Source: Lutraria lutraria
Lineage: Eukaryota; Mollusca; Bivalvia; Venerida; Mactridae
NCBI GenBank assembly: GCA_964023205.1
Contig: OZ026835.1
Coordinates: 40,087,083 to 40,151,082, forward strand
Direction: 5' to 3'
Length of the DNA stretch: 64,000 nt
Shown: piece by piece, positions 12,200 through 25,173 of the stretch
Layout of the letters: each line of letters opens with the position of its first letter
How positions within the stretch are numbered: position 1 is the first letter of the stretch
The notes under the pieces: model-generated
Told to the model about the DNA's origin: nothing
Database searches by the model: none
Seen by the model: the letters and a program-made list of their open reading frames with translations, nothing else
Position numbers and translations under genes: made by a program

Positions 12200-13106
12200 A
12201 ATAAGAAAAATGCTGAATGATAAAAGAATTATTAGTATTTATTACATACAAAATTTGCCTATGTCATGTTATGCACACCAATACCAGGGATGACACAAAA
12301 AAGAGATAATAAAGAATATAATTATTTTCATGATGGGGTCCCTGATATTGGAGGCATAAGCTGCATAACACAGAAAGGCATGTACACTAGTTTAATTGAC
12401 AATTCAAAATATTCCAGAATATTCCATCTAGTTACTTTTACAAATCAAACTATTATTAGAAATCAAAGGCCGAGACAAATTACAGTAAAAAATTAACTAA
12501 TACTGATTTTGATATTTTACATCACAGTCGTTTTATCCCTTTCAGGTATTTTTCTTTATTTTATTCTTTAACCTTTGTGTTTTCATTGAAGATGGTCATT
12601 GTTGGAAATCTAATGGTATAAATAAAATACTGAGGTGAATGGTCTTCATTTACAAGCGGTCTTTAAAACAAGCTTAACTGCTTTTTTTCATCAATGGGAA
12701 ATTTCAAATTTGATGATAACATTTTTGTTGAATGAGCTACTGTGAATCTTGTAAGCCCAAGATATTCTTTTTTCGGCGCAGCTGTATTAAAATTGATTTT
12801 GACCTACATTTGAGCCAACGAAATTGTTAGATACAAAATTTTCAGCTGAAGTAGGAAGTTTGTCATTGGTTAAAAGTGTTGTAGTTATGAACTTTTAGGG
12901 CAGAATTTGTAATTGTTAGTTGTTCGTAATTGTCTGAAAATAATGCAATTTTCAAAATCTACCACAGTATAAAATTAAATATCCAAACGTTTTAACCATC
13001 ATAAATAAACTCAAGAGTTTTGTTTATGGCCTGAACTGTTATGGTAATAGTACCATTGTGGTTTAAAATATTTAAATGTTAAATCATCACTGGCGCTAAA
13101 CCCAAC
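12200..13106. other. no gene seen (NOX 3' flank)
   Basis: AT-rich sequence with no frame showing recognisable protein similarity and no clear repeat; it could hold the distal part of the NOX 3' UTR. Confidence 0.5.
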
Positions 13107-13110
13107 TTAA

Positions 13111-13628
13111 AGGGGCATGCCCTGGAACTGAAGCATCTCGAATAGCAATTAAATTGGTATCATTTTAATGCCTAAATCAATCAAGGAAAGCCCTGTAAAC
13201 TATTTACAAAATATCCCGCTAGTTTACTCAAAATGCACATTTCAAGATTTACCAAACCTGCCGATTTCGGCCTCAGAAATTATTCGTCATTTTCACAACT
13301 CGACCCTTTCGGGATTCTGTCAAAACCGAAAACAAAACCGGAAAAATGTCAACAAACTGAAATGGTAAGTATTGCTCATGTTATGTTCACTTGAAAGGCA
13401 GCGCACATGCTCAGTTAAACTCTCAGACGTATCGGAAATATTGTTGTCATCAATAAAAGGCTGACAGCCTTTTATTCAAACTGACATACAAATACCGACG
13501 CGCGCGTTATAGGGTCATTTTTGAAAGCACATTCTTCTTTGACTTTTCGGTAATAATTGGTTTTACAAGTGACAAATGCATTTTTGGTGTACGAAAAGCA
13601 AGACACAGCAGTTCCTGGGCATGCCCCT
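13111..13628. mobile_element. TTAA-flanked TIR element (piggyBac/Kolobok-type MITE)
   Basis: AGGGGCATGCCCTGGAACTG at 13111 and its inverse CAGTTCCTGGGCATGCCCCT ending at 13628, with TTAA at 13107-13110 and 13629-13632. TTAA duplication is diagnostic of piggyBac or Kolobok integration. 518 bp, no transposase; an internal CTGACAGCCTTTTATT palindromic stretch lies near 13460. Confidence 0.8.
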
Positions 13629-13633
13629 TTAAA

Positions 13634-14160
13634 CAAATAAACACACAAAACTTATAAAACATGTGAATCGAGTATTATCATAGTTCTAGTGCCGCTTGTA
13701 TGGTAAACAAAAACAAATTTGACAGATATGAGCAACATCTAATTTCGTTACTATTAATTAGATTTGGTTAATTTTGTAATGTATCTGTGACGATTACCTT
13801 TTTTCAAGATATTTCTTGTTTTTTAGTTAATTTATGTCACAGTTTGTAATGGTTACTACTTAAAACGTTCCAGAATATTCTTCATATTGTATCAACATGC
13901 CAGATTGGGACTACAATCATTTATTCATGATTCAAGCCACCAACCCATAACATATGTTTATACTTTATTAGCATTTATAAACATAACAAGATCGATACAA
14001 TTATCAAGTTTTGACAATGTGTATATAGAGTACAATATGTATACATTTATTGACAGAAGTAAGTTGAATTGTTATGTGTTTATTTATTATAGTGTAACCA
14101 TTACAATGCTGTTACTTATAGGATTTTTTTTTTTTAAATTCAATCCTTAAAGAAAAATAG
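13634..14160. other. no gene seen
   Basis: AT-rich unique-looking sequence between the TTAA element and the tandem repeat at 14165. Confidence 0.4.
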
Positions 14161-14164
14161 TTTG

Positions 14165-14336
14165 TTATTGATATGCATTACTGATTCCTTTTTGATATGC
14201 ATTACTGATTCCTTTTTTGATATGCATTATTGATTCCTTTTTTATATGCATTACTGATTCCTTTTTTTATATGCATTACTGATTCCTTTTTGATATGCAT
14301 TACTGATTCCTTTTTGATATGCATTACTGATTCCAT
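14165..14336 (+). repeat. tandem repeat, about 24-bp unit, about 7 copies
   Basis: GATATGCATTACTGATTCC plus a T-run of variable length, repeated seven times. Confidence 0.9.
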
Positions 14337-14439
14337 TAATTTTGTTGATCATCTTCTAACAAGCTGATGTGACCTACAAGATTTGATAATGTCCGTTTGT
14401 AGAACCATGATAAATATAATCTAAATACACAGTGTAAAT

Positions 14440-14575
14440 CTTTACCTGGGTAAATTAAACATTGATTGTTGAGAACGAAATGACCTGTGAATAAAGGCCA
14501 CCTGTCAATAAAGGATATGTTTTGTCTTTCCCAAGGGTGGCCTTTGTTCCCAGTTGTGACTGTATTTTCATGATC
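14440..14575 (+). repeat. interspersed repeat REPEAT-2, copy 2
   Basis: GTGAATAAAGGCCACCTGTCAATAAAGG, then GTCTTTCCCAAGGGTGGCC and TTTGTTCCCAGTTGTGACTGTA; same order as the copy at 24820. Confidence 0.6.
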
Positions 14576-14639
14576 TGTTTTAGAAAGAAGTATTTTGTTC
14601 TGTATGTACCTGTTTGTACTCCACATGTAGCTTTTGGGA

Positions 14640-15315
14640 AATATTGTATAGTTTTACTCTTGAAGACAATGAGTCAGTTAATATCTGCGTAAATATTTAT
14701 TTTTATACATGAATAATTGTTTATTTTATTTGTCATAATTATAAGTCTGTGATTAAAGAAATATATACAATGAGATAGTTAGCGTTACTCAGGTTAACTG
14801 TTTTGTCCTTTAATATCATAATATAGAATGTTGATTGTATACATATCTTTGTCTACTTTTTTAGACTTTCTTACAAATACTCATAAATATCAAAATGCTG
14901 TATCTTTATTTTATATTTGTTAGTAATAACCTTGTAAAACATTTCTTTATTTTAATATATTAGGAAATGACAGAATATTGTCTACTGTTTAATTGTTTTT
15001 CTCTCATTTGGTACAATTTCTTTTCTTTTTTTCATGTTGTATTGAAAATTATTGTAACTGATATGCCTGAGAAGATCATAATCTCCACAGCAAATGTCTG
15101 ACCATTTATTCCAGGTTTAGCAGTGAATACTTTATCATCAAATTAATGTTTTTTCTGGTCACTAACATGGGGGAAAATATTTGTTTTAGTATTTATGTGA
15201 TGACTGCAATCATTCCAACAATACAGCAAGATCAAAATTGTCTCTGGTTAACAAATCAAAGCATTTAGTATTGATGAAATGCTGAACTATTTTTCCTTAC
15301 AAATGTGAACACTTA
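14640..15315. other. no gene seen
   Basis: AT-rich; no repeat or coding signal recognised. Confidence 0.4.
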
Positions 15316-15319
15316 CTGT

Positions 15320-15545
15320 ATGATTAATTAGTTTGCTAGACTCGTAATTCAGCAATACGGGTACAAATCCCAGTCTGAGCAGGGCATACCCATCTATAAA
15401 AATTTGAAAAAAGTGTATTTTCCTCCATTGTGAAGAAATTGCCAGCAACTGTTAGATTGCTTAGTACTTGTTAGTATACAGTACTGAGAAACTGGTAAGG
15501 TGAACTGGCCACAGTATATATCTAAAACATAATTGAAAAACAATG
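15320..15545 (+). mobile_element. tRNA-headed SINE, family A, copy 1
   Basis: A tRNA-like head with a B-box-like segment (GGGTACAAATCCC) is followed by TTTTCCTCCATTGTGAAGAAATT, ACTGGTAAGGTGAACTGGCCAC, GTATATATC and AATTGAAAAAC. The same body blocks recur at about 48840-49065, 51570-51800 (minus) and 58840-58985, and partly at 47900-48130. Confidence 0.6.
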
Positions 15546-15989
15546 TCATACCCTCTGAAATGAAGAGAATTATTAAATCACATTTTGCAATTGAATATGA
15601 CTCTAGTAAAAAAGGGAGATAACTTGTTTCGTGTCTTTTGTTATACTTAGTGCTTAATATATTCTTAACTTCATCAGAATCTCGTCCAAAGCGAAACTCT
15701 AAATTCTTTATAAATTTTCTCCCATCTTGAGATATAAGCTGTACAAGGATGTGTCCATCCCAAGTCTTTTCAACTTGACCTTTGTCCTTTGTCTAGATGT
15801 ATTCATGTCCTAGATATTCACGGACACATAAATTGAAATCCTGTATTTTACAGGTTCTTTTTCTTGCACAATAATTACTAGTATATCTTTGTAATAATCA
15901 GATTTTTAGTTTAAAAAGTTTCTGGTTCATTCAACAATTTGCTATGAATTAGACATTTTATATACAAGTATTTCTTGTGAATATAATTA

Positions 15990-16225
15990 TGCCGCCTTTC
16001 GAAGAAAAGGGGTGTATTGCTTTGCACATGTTGGTCGGTTGTTCAGTCCCAACAGTCCGCCCATAACCAAACCTTGTCTAGGCAATAAATAGATAACGTT
16101 TTGGCCTAGGCTCCTCAGATTAAATTAGTAGGTTGGTAATCACATGTAGATGACTCAGTAGGTCAAAAATCAAGGTCATTCAGTTGGCCTTAAGGGGGGC
16201 ATCATTGTTTCACAAACACTGTTGC
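15990..16225 (+). repeat. interspersed repeat REPEAT-1, copy 3
   Basis: Starts GCCGCCTTTCGAAGAAAAGG, TGCTTTGCACATGTTGGTCGG, and ends TTAAGGGGGGCATCATTGTTTCACAAACACT. The longest copy of this family in the window. Confidence 0.65.
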
Positions 16226-16229
16226 TATT

Positions 16230-16640
16230 CACTGGTTTACTGTGTAGATAGGGAAGAAATTTTGCGCCTACGTCGTATATTATTATATAAATGTTCATGT
16301 TTGTTTCATACTTGATCTTTTTCATGTATTAATTAGATATTATACAGGGGCTGGTCCTCACCATAGTGCTAATGTATTCAGGGCGATCAGTGTTGACAAT
16401 TTTTCAACCAATCAGATGTAAATATTTTCTAGTCTTATTGTATTACAGCTTGTTTAAAGTGACGGCACATATCTTTCTCTTGCAGTATGTGTGATTTTGA
16501 TGTCGTTTTTTTTTCAAGTCAAAAGCATAATATAGATATATTTTTTGACATGAATAGAAAAATTTATATTTCCTTTAAAAATAAGTAAAACTTGCACAAT
16601 TCTGGGAATTTAGTGCGATTTTTTTCTGATGATTGTCTGA
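16230..16640. other. no gene seen
   Basis: AT-rich sequence with no recognisable feature. Confidence 0.4.
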
Positions 16641-16641
16641 A

Positions 16642-16880
16642 AAAGGGCCTTCGTGGTCATGAGGTTAAGTTTTCTGACTAGTCATCACTAGCTCCTTAAC
16701 GCCGCTGTAAGTTTGAATCCTACCCCCAACCAAGCTAATTTCACATGTTAGGGTGCTGTCTATAGCTAGTATGTGGAAATGACATGTAGTTCTATCTAGG
16801 TGTATGCTGGGCTGGAAAAGTTGCCAAATTATGCTGGCTGTTGATGTGACATGCAAACTCCAGTGAAAAGATTAATTTAA
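16642..16880 (+). mobile_element. tRNA-derived SINE-like element, family B
   Basis: GGGCCTTCGTGGTCATGAGGTTAAG resembles a tRNA A-box region and GTAAGTTTGAATCCTAC a B box about 60 bp later, followed by a non-tRNA body. The body differs from SINE family A. Minus-strand open frame across it is not gene-like. Confidence 0.4.
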
Positions 16881-19720
16881 TTTTACTGAAAATTATTGTT
16901 TCATGCCTATACAAAAATATAAATATTCCTTGTATATTATAGATGTAACAAAATGATTTTTTGGTTTCTTTACAAATTTGTTTTTGTACAATGTATGTAG
17001 GTGGTTTATTCTATAAAATGTAAAGATTTATATATACATGTATACATTATGTCTTCATAATTAGGATTATGAAATTCTTGTTGATCACTTCGGTCACTTC
17101 ATTTATGGAGATTATTTTAAAAATAAGAATTATTGTTTATTTATTTTCAATCTCGGTTCACTTTTTTGTTTTCCATTTAACTCTTTTAAGGATGCAGTTG
17201 ATAATACTTTATTTATGGAGATTATATTATACTTAATAATTATAGTATTGTTTGTTTATTTTCACTTCGTCTTCCATTTAACTCATTAAGGAAACAGTTG
17301 ATAATGCTTTATTCGTATGCATTATGTGCAGATTTTAAGCTGTTAAAAAGATACCTAAGTTTGTTATTTGTTTATATGGCACAAAAACTACTAAATATTT
17401 TTAAAAAATGATTTCTTTTTTCCTGGTCTTATGTACCAGTATAACCCTATTTGTTGATTTGATCTAGATTTGCTTCCTTTATATATCAGTATTAGTTTGT
17501 TATATATTTACTTCATAGCTTATTCAACATATAGAATACATATGTATAGAATACACATGGAATTTGTTGTTTGACAAATATATCATTGCTAGACTATTAT
17601 ATTGTATGTTGAGACTTGCTCTTTAACTCTGAATTATTGAGATTCTGTACCATAAGTGCCTTGTCATATACCATACTGGTTTGTTGTTAAGTCATATGAA
17701 AGAACTGATGTTATTGAATGATTTTAAACTTCTACCTGAACATACTCTAATGCACCTTTTGCGTGCCAAGCTGTCATTTTTGTTTCTACACTAATTTATG
17801 CATAATAGCAATGCAACTTAATAGTTAAGGGGCTGCCTGATATAGTTCAGCTTTCCATAGCCGTCACTTGAATTTCTACATCGCCTTATAATTGTTAAAC
17901 TAGTTCCTATTCCAAGTTGCAGTGCAAATCTATGTAAGTTCAGTTTCCATGAGTACTTTCAGTACAGTACTTTGATTTGTCATTTTACCTAAACATTCCA
18001 TAGCATCTTGTGTACAAAATGTCCTATTATTTGTTCCCCATATTGCCTGACAGAATACTATTAACTGCTATAACCATAGTTGACATACATAACTAACCAG
18101 CCTTAATAGATTGTTGTAATATTTGTGCTGTATTTAATATTGCTTAATTATTATTAACACTCAGAGGTACAAGTCTCACCATACTGATACACAGGGGTGA
18201 CAATATTTCAGATTTATCCGAAATTCCGGATTTATCTGTCCTGAAAGAGCTATGATTTCTGAACACAATAAAAGTTATTAATAATATATTAATGATAAAG
18301 AAATGGCAAAGTTATGGTCAATTTAATCTGCTCTGAAGGATTTTCTTTAATTCAAACTGAGTTAAATATGGAAAAAATGTGGTTGAAGGCCTCTTGTTTG
18401 GCAAAAAAGGTCGGCCGCATATGATTTTCAGGATTTATAATTTGGCTCTATTGACACCCCTGTGGTACAGTATGTTTGTTATATTTTCTTGTATTTTCTT
18501 GTTAAGACAATGAGCTATATTTCCTACAAAATGCCATCTCCGTGACATAATTTTTGTACTTCGCATTTTTTACTTACTTTATTATACCGCCAATAATGGC
18601 TGCCTACACAAGATACCATCTATGCATGATCATAATGTTTAAGAAAATGACATTCTCATAGATTACAATTTCTTTCCATTAAATTTAGCCTGATCATTTT
18701 AGTACTGTGTTTATGAAAATCATATTAGAATTATTGCATTCATGATATATAGGTCAATTTTGATACTGGGTCAAATTGATTTAATAAAACAAGGTCAAAG
18801 ATCATGGTATGACTTTGTATTCTCATTTGTTGTAATGAATCAAGGTCTACATGAAATCTTTGTGACCGACTTCTGGTACTCACTTAAGTGTATCCATGCC
18901 AATATGGCCATGTTGCGTAATGTACACATTTTATTGAAACTAACATGAAAAAACTGTTTAACCTCATGTACTTTTCATGTCTTACAATACTCCAAAAACT
19001 TCCATATCAGAGAGCTTTGTGTTAATTAATTTATACATATACCTACATGGTGGTTGTTCTATTTTCTATACATATACAAATATTACAAATCCTTAATTTT
19101 GTTATCTGTTTTCTAAGAATAAATATACATGTATATAAATGTTGGCTACCCATCTTTGGAAATTAGGGTCGGAGCACTACAAACAAACTATTTTTAAATG
19201 ATGGTCTTTTTCTTTCTTTCTGTGTGATGTCTCTTTTAATATGTAGTAAAATGTATGCACATAACATCATGGAAAAACATACACCTCTAAACCTTCTACC
19301 ACGCATTCTACAGTCTTGTGCACAACTAGACGGGCTTAACAATATCAAATCAACAACACAGTTTTCATTTCATACATATTTTGTAATATACAAAATCTAG
19401 TAACTTCTCTGTCATAATTATATCATCAACAAATAATGGAAAAAAACAAAGACATGATTTAATGAACAATGAATTCATACAAAAAAGGCTCTTCATGTAA
19501 AATGATGACTCACTCACACGTTGTAACTTGCACCTAGAAAATAAAAGTCTGACACCAGTACATTAATAACTACTGAGCTATACCAGTCACTGTACACGGT
19601 GCTGTCATTGGTCAATTCTAAGACAGTACTAAACATTCAGAGATTAGATATTAAGGTTTAGACATATGAAGATAACTTGTATGTTATTATTTCTTCAAAA
19701 ATACTGAATACACAAACTAA
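16880..19720. other. 2.8-kb stretch with no gene seen
   Basis: AT-rich. Holds a local duplication near 17095-17275 (TTTATGGAGATTATTTTA / TTTATGGAGATTATATTA followed by TTAACTC and ACAGTTGATAAT twice), but no coding or element boundaries that I can support. Confidence 0.4.
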
Positions 19721-21447
19721 ACAAGAGGGCCATGACGGCCCTGTAAATGCTCACCAGGAAAAAAGGTCATTTGGAGACGAACATTGTTAAAATATTTCTA
19801 CACGAGTCCAAGTAAAATCAAGTGAGCCTAAGGTCAGGGCCAATTTTTACCCCAGGGCCATAATATGAACAAATTTGGAAGAGGTCTGCTAGACAATACT
19901 ACATACAAAATATCTTAACTCTAGGCCTTGTGGTTTCGGATTTTTTAAATTTTCCTATATAAGCCTATATAAATCAAGTGACCCCCGGGGCGGGGCCAAT
20001 TTTGACCCTAGTGCAGTAATTTGAACAAACTTGGTAAAGGTCCACTAGAAAATGCTACATACCAAATATCTTAGCTCTAGGCCTTGTGGTTTAGGAGAAG
20101 ATTTTTCAAATTTTCCTATATAAAATAGAATAAACCTCAGGGCAGGGCCAATTTTGACCCCGGGGCCATAATTTGAACAAACTTGGTAAAGGTCCACTAG
20201 ACAATGCCACATACAAAATATCTTAGCTCTAGACCTTGCGGTTTCGGAGAAAAATATTTTTTTAATTTTCCTATATAAGTCTATATAAATCAAGTGACCC
20301 CCGGGGCGGGGCCAATTTTAACCCTAGGGCATTAATTTGAACAAAATTGGTAGAGGTCCACAAGACTATGCTATATGCCAAATATCTTAGCCATACGCCA
20401 TGCGGTTTTGGAGATTTTTTCAATTTTCCTATATAAGTCTATATAAATCAAGTGACCCCCGGGGCAAGGCCAATTTTGACCCTAGGGCAATAATTTGAAT
20501 AAACTTGGTAGAGGTCCACTAGACAATGCTATATGCGAAATATCTTAGCTCTAGGCCTTGTGGTTTCGGAGAAGAAGATTTTTCAAATTTTCCTATATAA
20601 AATAGAATAAACCCCAGGGCAGGGCCAATTTTGACCCGGGGGCCATAATTTGAATAAACTTGGTAGAGGTCCACTAGACAATGCTATATGCGAAATATCT
20701 TAGCTTTAGGCCTTGTGGTTTCGGAGAAGAAGATTTTTCAAATTTTCCTATATAAAATAGAATAAACCCCAGGGCAGGGCCAATTTTGACCCGGGGGCCA
20801 TAATTTGAACAAACTTGGTAGAGGTCCACTAGACAATGCCACATACAAAATATCTAAGCTCTAGGCCTTGCGGTTTCGGAGAAGGAAGATTTTCTTAATT
20901 TTCCTATATAAGTCTATATAAATCAAGTGACCCCCGGGGCGGGGCCAATTTTGACCCTAGGGCAATAATTTTAACAATCTTGGTAGAGGTCCACTAGACT
21001 ATGCTACACACCAAATATCAAAGCTCTAGGCATTGTAGTTTTTGACAAGAAGATTTTTTAAATTTCCTAAATAAGTCTATGTAAAATCAAGTTACCCCTG
21101 GGGCGGAGCCAATTTTGACCCCAGGGGAATAATTTGAACAAGCTTTGTAGAGTTCCATTAGACAATGCTACATACCAAATATCTCAGCTCTAGGCCCTGT
21201 GGTTTCGGACAAGAAGATTTTTTAAGTTTTTTCTATTTGTTGCCATAGCAACCAGAGTTTTTAATGAAATTTAATTTTTTGAACAGCTTTGAAAGGGGAC
21301 CACACAAGGATCATTGGTTGCAATCGGCATACCAGTGTAGGAGGAGATGTTGTTTTAATTAAATATGGACGCCACTTCACGACGCACGATGGACGCAGGG
21401 CGATCACAAAAGCTCACCCTGAGCACATTCATGCTCTGGTGAGCTAA
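19721..21447 (-). mobile_element. REPEAT-3 family element, copy 3, inverted, with long array
   Basis: Reads in the opposite direction to copies 1 and 2: begins AACAAGAGGGCCATGACGGCCCTGTAAATGCTCACC and ends CACCCTGAGCACATTCATGCTCTGGTGAGCTAAA. The core has about eight or nine units of about 150-180 bp with CCCCCGGGGCGGGGCCAATTTTGACCC, TTGGTAGAGGTCCACTAGACAATGC and ATATCTTAGCTCTAGGCC. The ends match the other two elements but the core repeat is unrelated. Confidence 0.75.
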
Positions 21448-21711
21448 ATCTGAGATACTTGAACAAGAATGTCTCAAAAGGCTATCAAATGCCAAAAGAG
21501 AATGACATGTCAAGAACCGAAATGTCATTACTGGCTTTTCTATCAGTAGAACACAAAACCCATAGTACCATTCTCGCTAGAATGTTGTCACTCTAACAAA
21601 TAAAGAGATTACATACATGCTTGATGAGTTAATTGGTCCACATGTATATATTAGACTTTGGATTTGAAAAGATCACATTCATACAAACACCACATATACA
21701 TACATATAATA

Positions 21712-23422
21712 AGGCCTAAAAAAAAATAGGTTTGTTTCCGGTTACCCGATTTTTAGCGCACTTGCCGAAACCATCTGCACCATTCAGTAGCTCTTTAAAT
21801 TATCATACAGTAACTATCATTGCACCAGTATGCCTAAACGATAACTGATAATTAATCTGACAAGATACAAAGTCTTATTTACAATAGTTTGAAATATCAC
21901 CCCATTCGTTTCTCTTAAATTCATCGCATCTTGAATAATGGCGTACGGCATATATGTAGTCTTTGACAAATACATACGATGGTTTTACTAAATATAGCTT
22001 TTTATTACGTCACGGATAATGTGTACCATGCTCATGGGAACCAATTGCACTTGATCCCGTATTCCCAGTTTGGTGTATATTCGCCGCATACAATGACGGA
22101 AACCGATCTTTTATATTCCGGAATCCCAGAAAGATTTTTACTTTCGTAATTATTACTTTGAAACTTACAGTACACAAAATACTTAAACTTTCTGACACAA
22201 ATATGCTGAGCTTGTTGACGCATTTTTCAATTATTCCAACACTAATTTTAGACCGTGCAAGACCGCACTGAATAAATCACAGCTTAATGATTGGTTACAA
22301 CCGTCCGGCATTATGGTTTTAACCAATCAGACGACAGGATTTATTTGTCACAGACTGTGTGTTGTTGTTTTCAGTGTGTAAAAACCACCTGTGCAGCATA
22401 TATAGCTGCTCATCAAAAAGCAAGAAAACATGTTTATATGTTGAAGTAAGCACTGTTCGCGTTCAGATACAGAGTTTTGTTATGAAAATCAACCAGATCT
22501 ATATAGTAACTAGACATGGGTCTAAATTTATGTTGAAGAAAAGAACTTTTGTTTACACAATAGTATATACATGTAAAGCCAATCTATATCAAACATCTTC
22601 TGCTTCTGATTTATATCTGAAATTACCTTGTTGTCTTACATTTCACATTTGAACTGTCACTTCTGATACCTAACAAATAATGACATACTGTAGAACTGGT
22701 TTTATTCGCGTTAGTTTTATTTTCGCTAATATTTGCGAATCGAATACCTCGCGAATTCATAAATGTCGCGAATAAATGCTGAATTTTATATATTTGACAA
22801 TGAGTGTGTCCGAAAATACACAACTTTATTCTGTAATAGTATTTTATCGTAGAATAATCAGTTTAGTCAATCTGTTGAAAGCAATGTATTAACAATAAAC
22901 ATGTACCTTTAATGTTTGCAGGCTAATATTTTTATAATATTGCTTTTACTAAACTATCGTTTGTTGAACAATTTTGGACATCGCTTGAACATACTAGTAA
23001 CAGTTTTTCACACTTACCCTTCTGTTTGCAAAACATAACTTCCACAACAACCCCAAACTATTATCAATCTATTGCTATTATGCTTAATTAGATATAAAAC
23101 ATTGAATCAAAACTTAAATGTCAAACAGATCAGGTGTGACACACAAATATCAGAGCAACGACAGTGTGTCTTTGATCATGATTTACTGCTGCCTATCGAC
23201 GTCGCGAATTCATAAATACGCGAATAAAGAAAACAGCTGATTTTTAACAAAAAACGCGAAATTTTGACCTCGCGAAATTAAAGCGTTCTACAGTACCCTT
23301 TGATTTTGATAGTCAATTTAAGTGTTGTGGTAATAAAAAAATTATTTTTTTTAAAAAAACCTACCTACCGACCCATATTTTTTGGGGCATGTAACCAGAA
23401 ACAAACCTTTTTTTTAGGCCTA
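21712..23422. mobile_element. TIR element with AGGCCTAAAAAAAA ends
   Basis: AGGCCTAAAAAAAAATAGGTTTGTTTCCGGTTACCC at the left is mirrored by GGCATGTAACCAGAAACAAACCTTTTTTTTAGGCCT at the right, enclosing about 1.7 kb without a recognised protein. Related end fragments (GGTAACCAGAAACAAACA...TTTACGCCTA) occur at about 59590-59635 and 61505-61545. A TA-flanked MITE is nested inside. Confidence 0.6.
22688..23293. mobile_element. TA-flanked MITE rich in GCGAAT motifs
   Basis: CTGTAGAACTGGTTTTATTCGCG at the left and the inverse of CTGTAGAACGCTTTAATTTCGCG at the right; TA at 22686-22687 and 23294-23295. Subterminal GCGAATTCATAAAT...GCGAATAAA occurs in both halves. 606 bp, noncoding; probably mobilised by a Tc1/mariner-type transposase. 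Confidence 0.7.
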
Positions 23423-23429
23423 ATGTAAA

Positions 23430-24815
23430 ATGAGATGTGCACAGCACAAGCTTCAAGCAGTAACAAATGGTTATGTAACACTGACAATATTCATATAGTA
23501 ATAACTGTGTTATCTAAGACCATCCTTCAAAATATGTTTGTTTGCAGAACCCAACTCAGAGATACTGTTATTTCAGTAGATAGGTACAACAAAATTATTT
23601 TACAATTCAGTTTTCATCTGAATCCAAAATATATGTCAACAGAATGCTATTTAATTATTTTTTATTTACACAAAATTACCAAAGGAAAAAGTCAGGTAGG
23701 GGTCTTTTTGGTGAGTTATAGGTAGAATAACTGCAAACAGAACATTTCATATCAGAAAGGCCTTATTAATACATTTAGACCATACCTAACACACTTAATG
23801 TTATATCAAACTATTCCATAGAGTACAAAGCAACTTTGTATGTCCTAAGTTCTTAAAATATGTGTCAAGTTTTCATAAACAAAAATTCATAATTTTCTAA
23901 AAGATCAAAGAAAGAATATACAGTCGTGGAAACATAATTCTTCATTTTTCAATTGGTTGAAAAATAAATAAATTCTTGATTACATTTCTATCAGGAGACT
24001 ACATTCACATAAAAGTGTGGCACGAAAGTTTTAACTATTTGGTATGTGCAATTGAAATTTTTAGCTAAAAATCTTTTCTCAATAAAAATTCATTGCAATG
24101 AGACATAATATATTTGAAAGATCAAATACAATCATACATAAGTATATATTACTATAATAATATAACTAAAGCTATTTATTTAACAACCTGACCAAATTAT
24201 TTGTATATTATTAAATTAATATGTATTGTACATTTAGTAACATTACACCCCAAGATGATGCAAACTATTCAGTAACTGCTGTTCCCTACCAACAAGGGTG
24301 ACACAGTTTTACATAACATCATATAAAATAAGTTTAACTTAAGATATTTCAAATGCATCCTCCATGAAATTTAATCAAAAGCAAACAAAAAAGAGTGATA
24401 GAACATTTTAAAGAGTTCACCTCTTAGGACTTTTTATCTGACTTAAATTCATTGCCATTTACAGTTTTATCATTTTTTTAAGAATAATGCCTAATGTTTG
24501 GTTTATCTGGCCACATAAAAGTAACTCTTCTCAACAAGCCCTTTAAGACAGTCAACTAAAAGCTAGTATACATGAGCCGGGACTAGTGCATTTGAACAAA
24601 AAATATAAAAATGGCCAAAAAATGAAAAAAATAAATAAAATAGCCACATTAATTCACTTACACAGAGATTAGACAATGAAGATATTAAAACTCAGTTTCT
24701 CACATTTTTGACAGAGGAATTTCTAAGTACTGACAATAAGATATATGACTGACCATTGAAAGTATTCAATTGAACAATAGAGGTAATTAACTCAGGTCAA
24801 TAATACAATACATAT
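23430..24815. other. no gene seen (downstream of NUS1)
   Basis: AT-rich sequence without recognised features; may include the distal NUS1 3' UTR. Confidence 0.4.
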
Positions 24816-24819
24816 TACA

Positions 24820-25010
24820 CAGTCAATCCTTAGTCGGTGGTCACCTCAAAATATAGGCCACCCTGTGAATAAATACCATTCTTTTAAAACCATCATTGAT
24901 CATTTAGAACAAAATTATCTCCAAATAAAGGTCACATGCGTATAAATGTCACATTTTGTCTTTCCCAAAGGTGGCCTTTGTTCACAGACTTGACCGTATA
25001 ACTACCAAAT
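24820..25010 (+). repeat. interspersed repeat REPEAT-2, copy 3
   Basis: CAGTCAATCCTTAGTCGG, GGCCACCCTGTGAATAAAT, ATCATTGATCATTTAGAACAAA, GTCTTTCCCAAAGGTGGCC, TTTGTTCACAGACTTGACCGTA; the best preserved copy. Confidence 0.65.
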
Positions 25011-25173
25011 GGAAGCACCAGGCCATGAGGAAAAAAGTTTAAATCATGCGTAACTATGTCATTTTTTAGCATAAGGATGACACATCTTACTTACAGATTT
25101 ACACTTAGCACATACAGGTGATGTTAGTCTTAATAATATGAAAATAATTTTCCTAATTTTATATAATATATCA

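Noticed and set aside
22010..22652. Open frames near the NUS1-distal TIR element
   Set aside because: Short, in overlapping frames, no similarity, and inside the AGGCCT-ended element.
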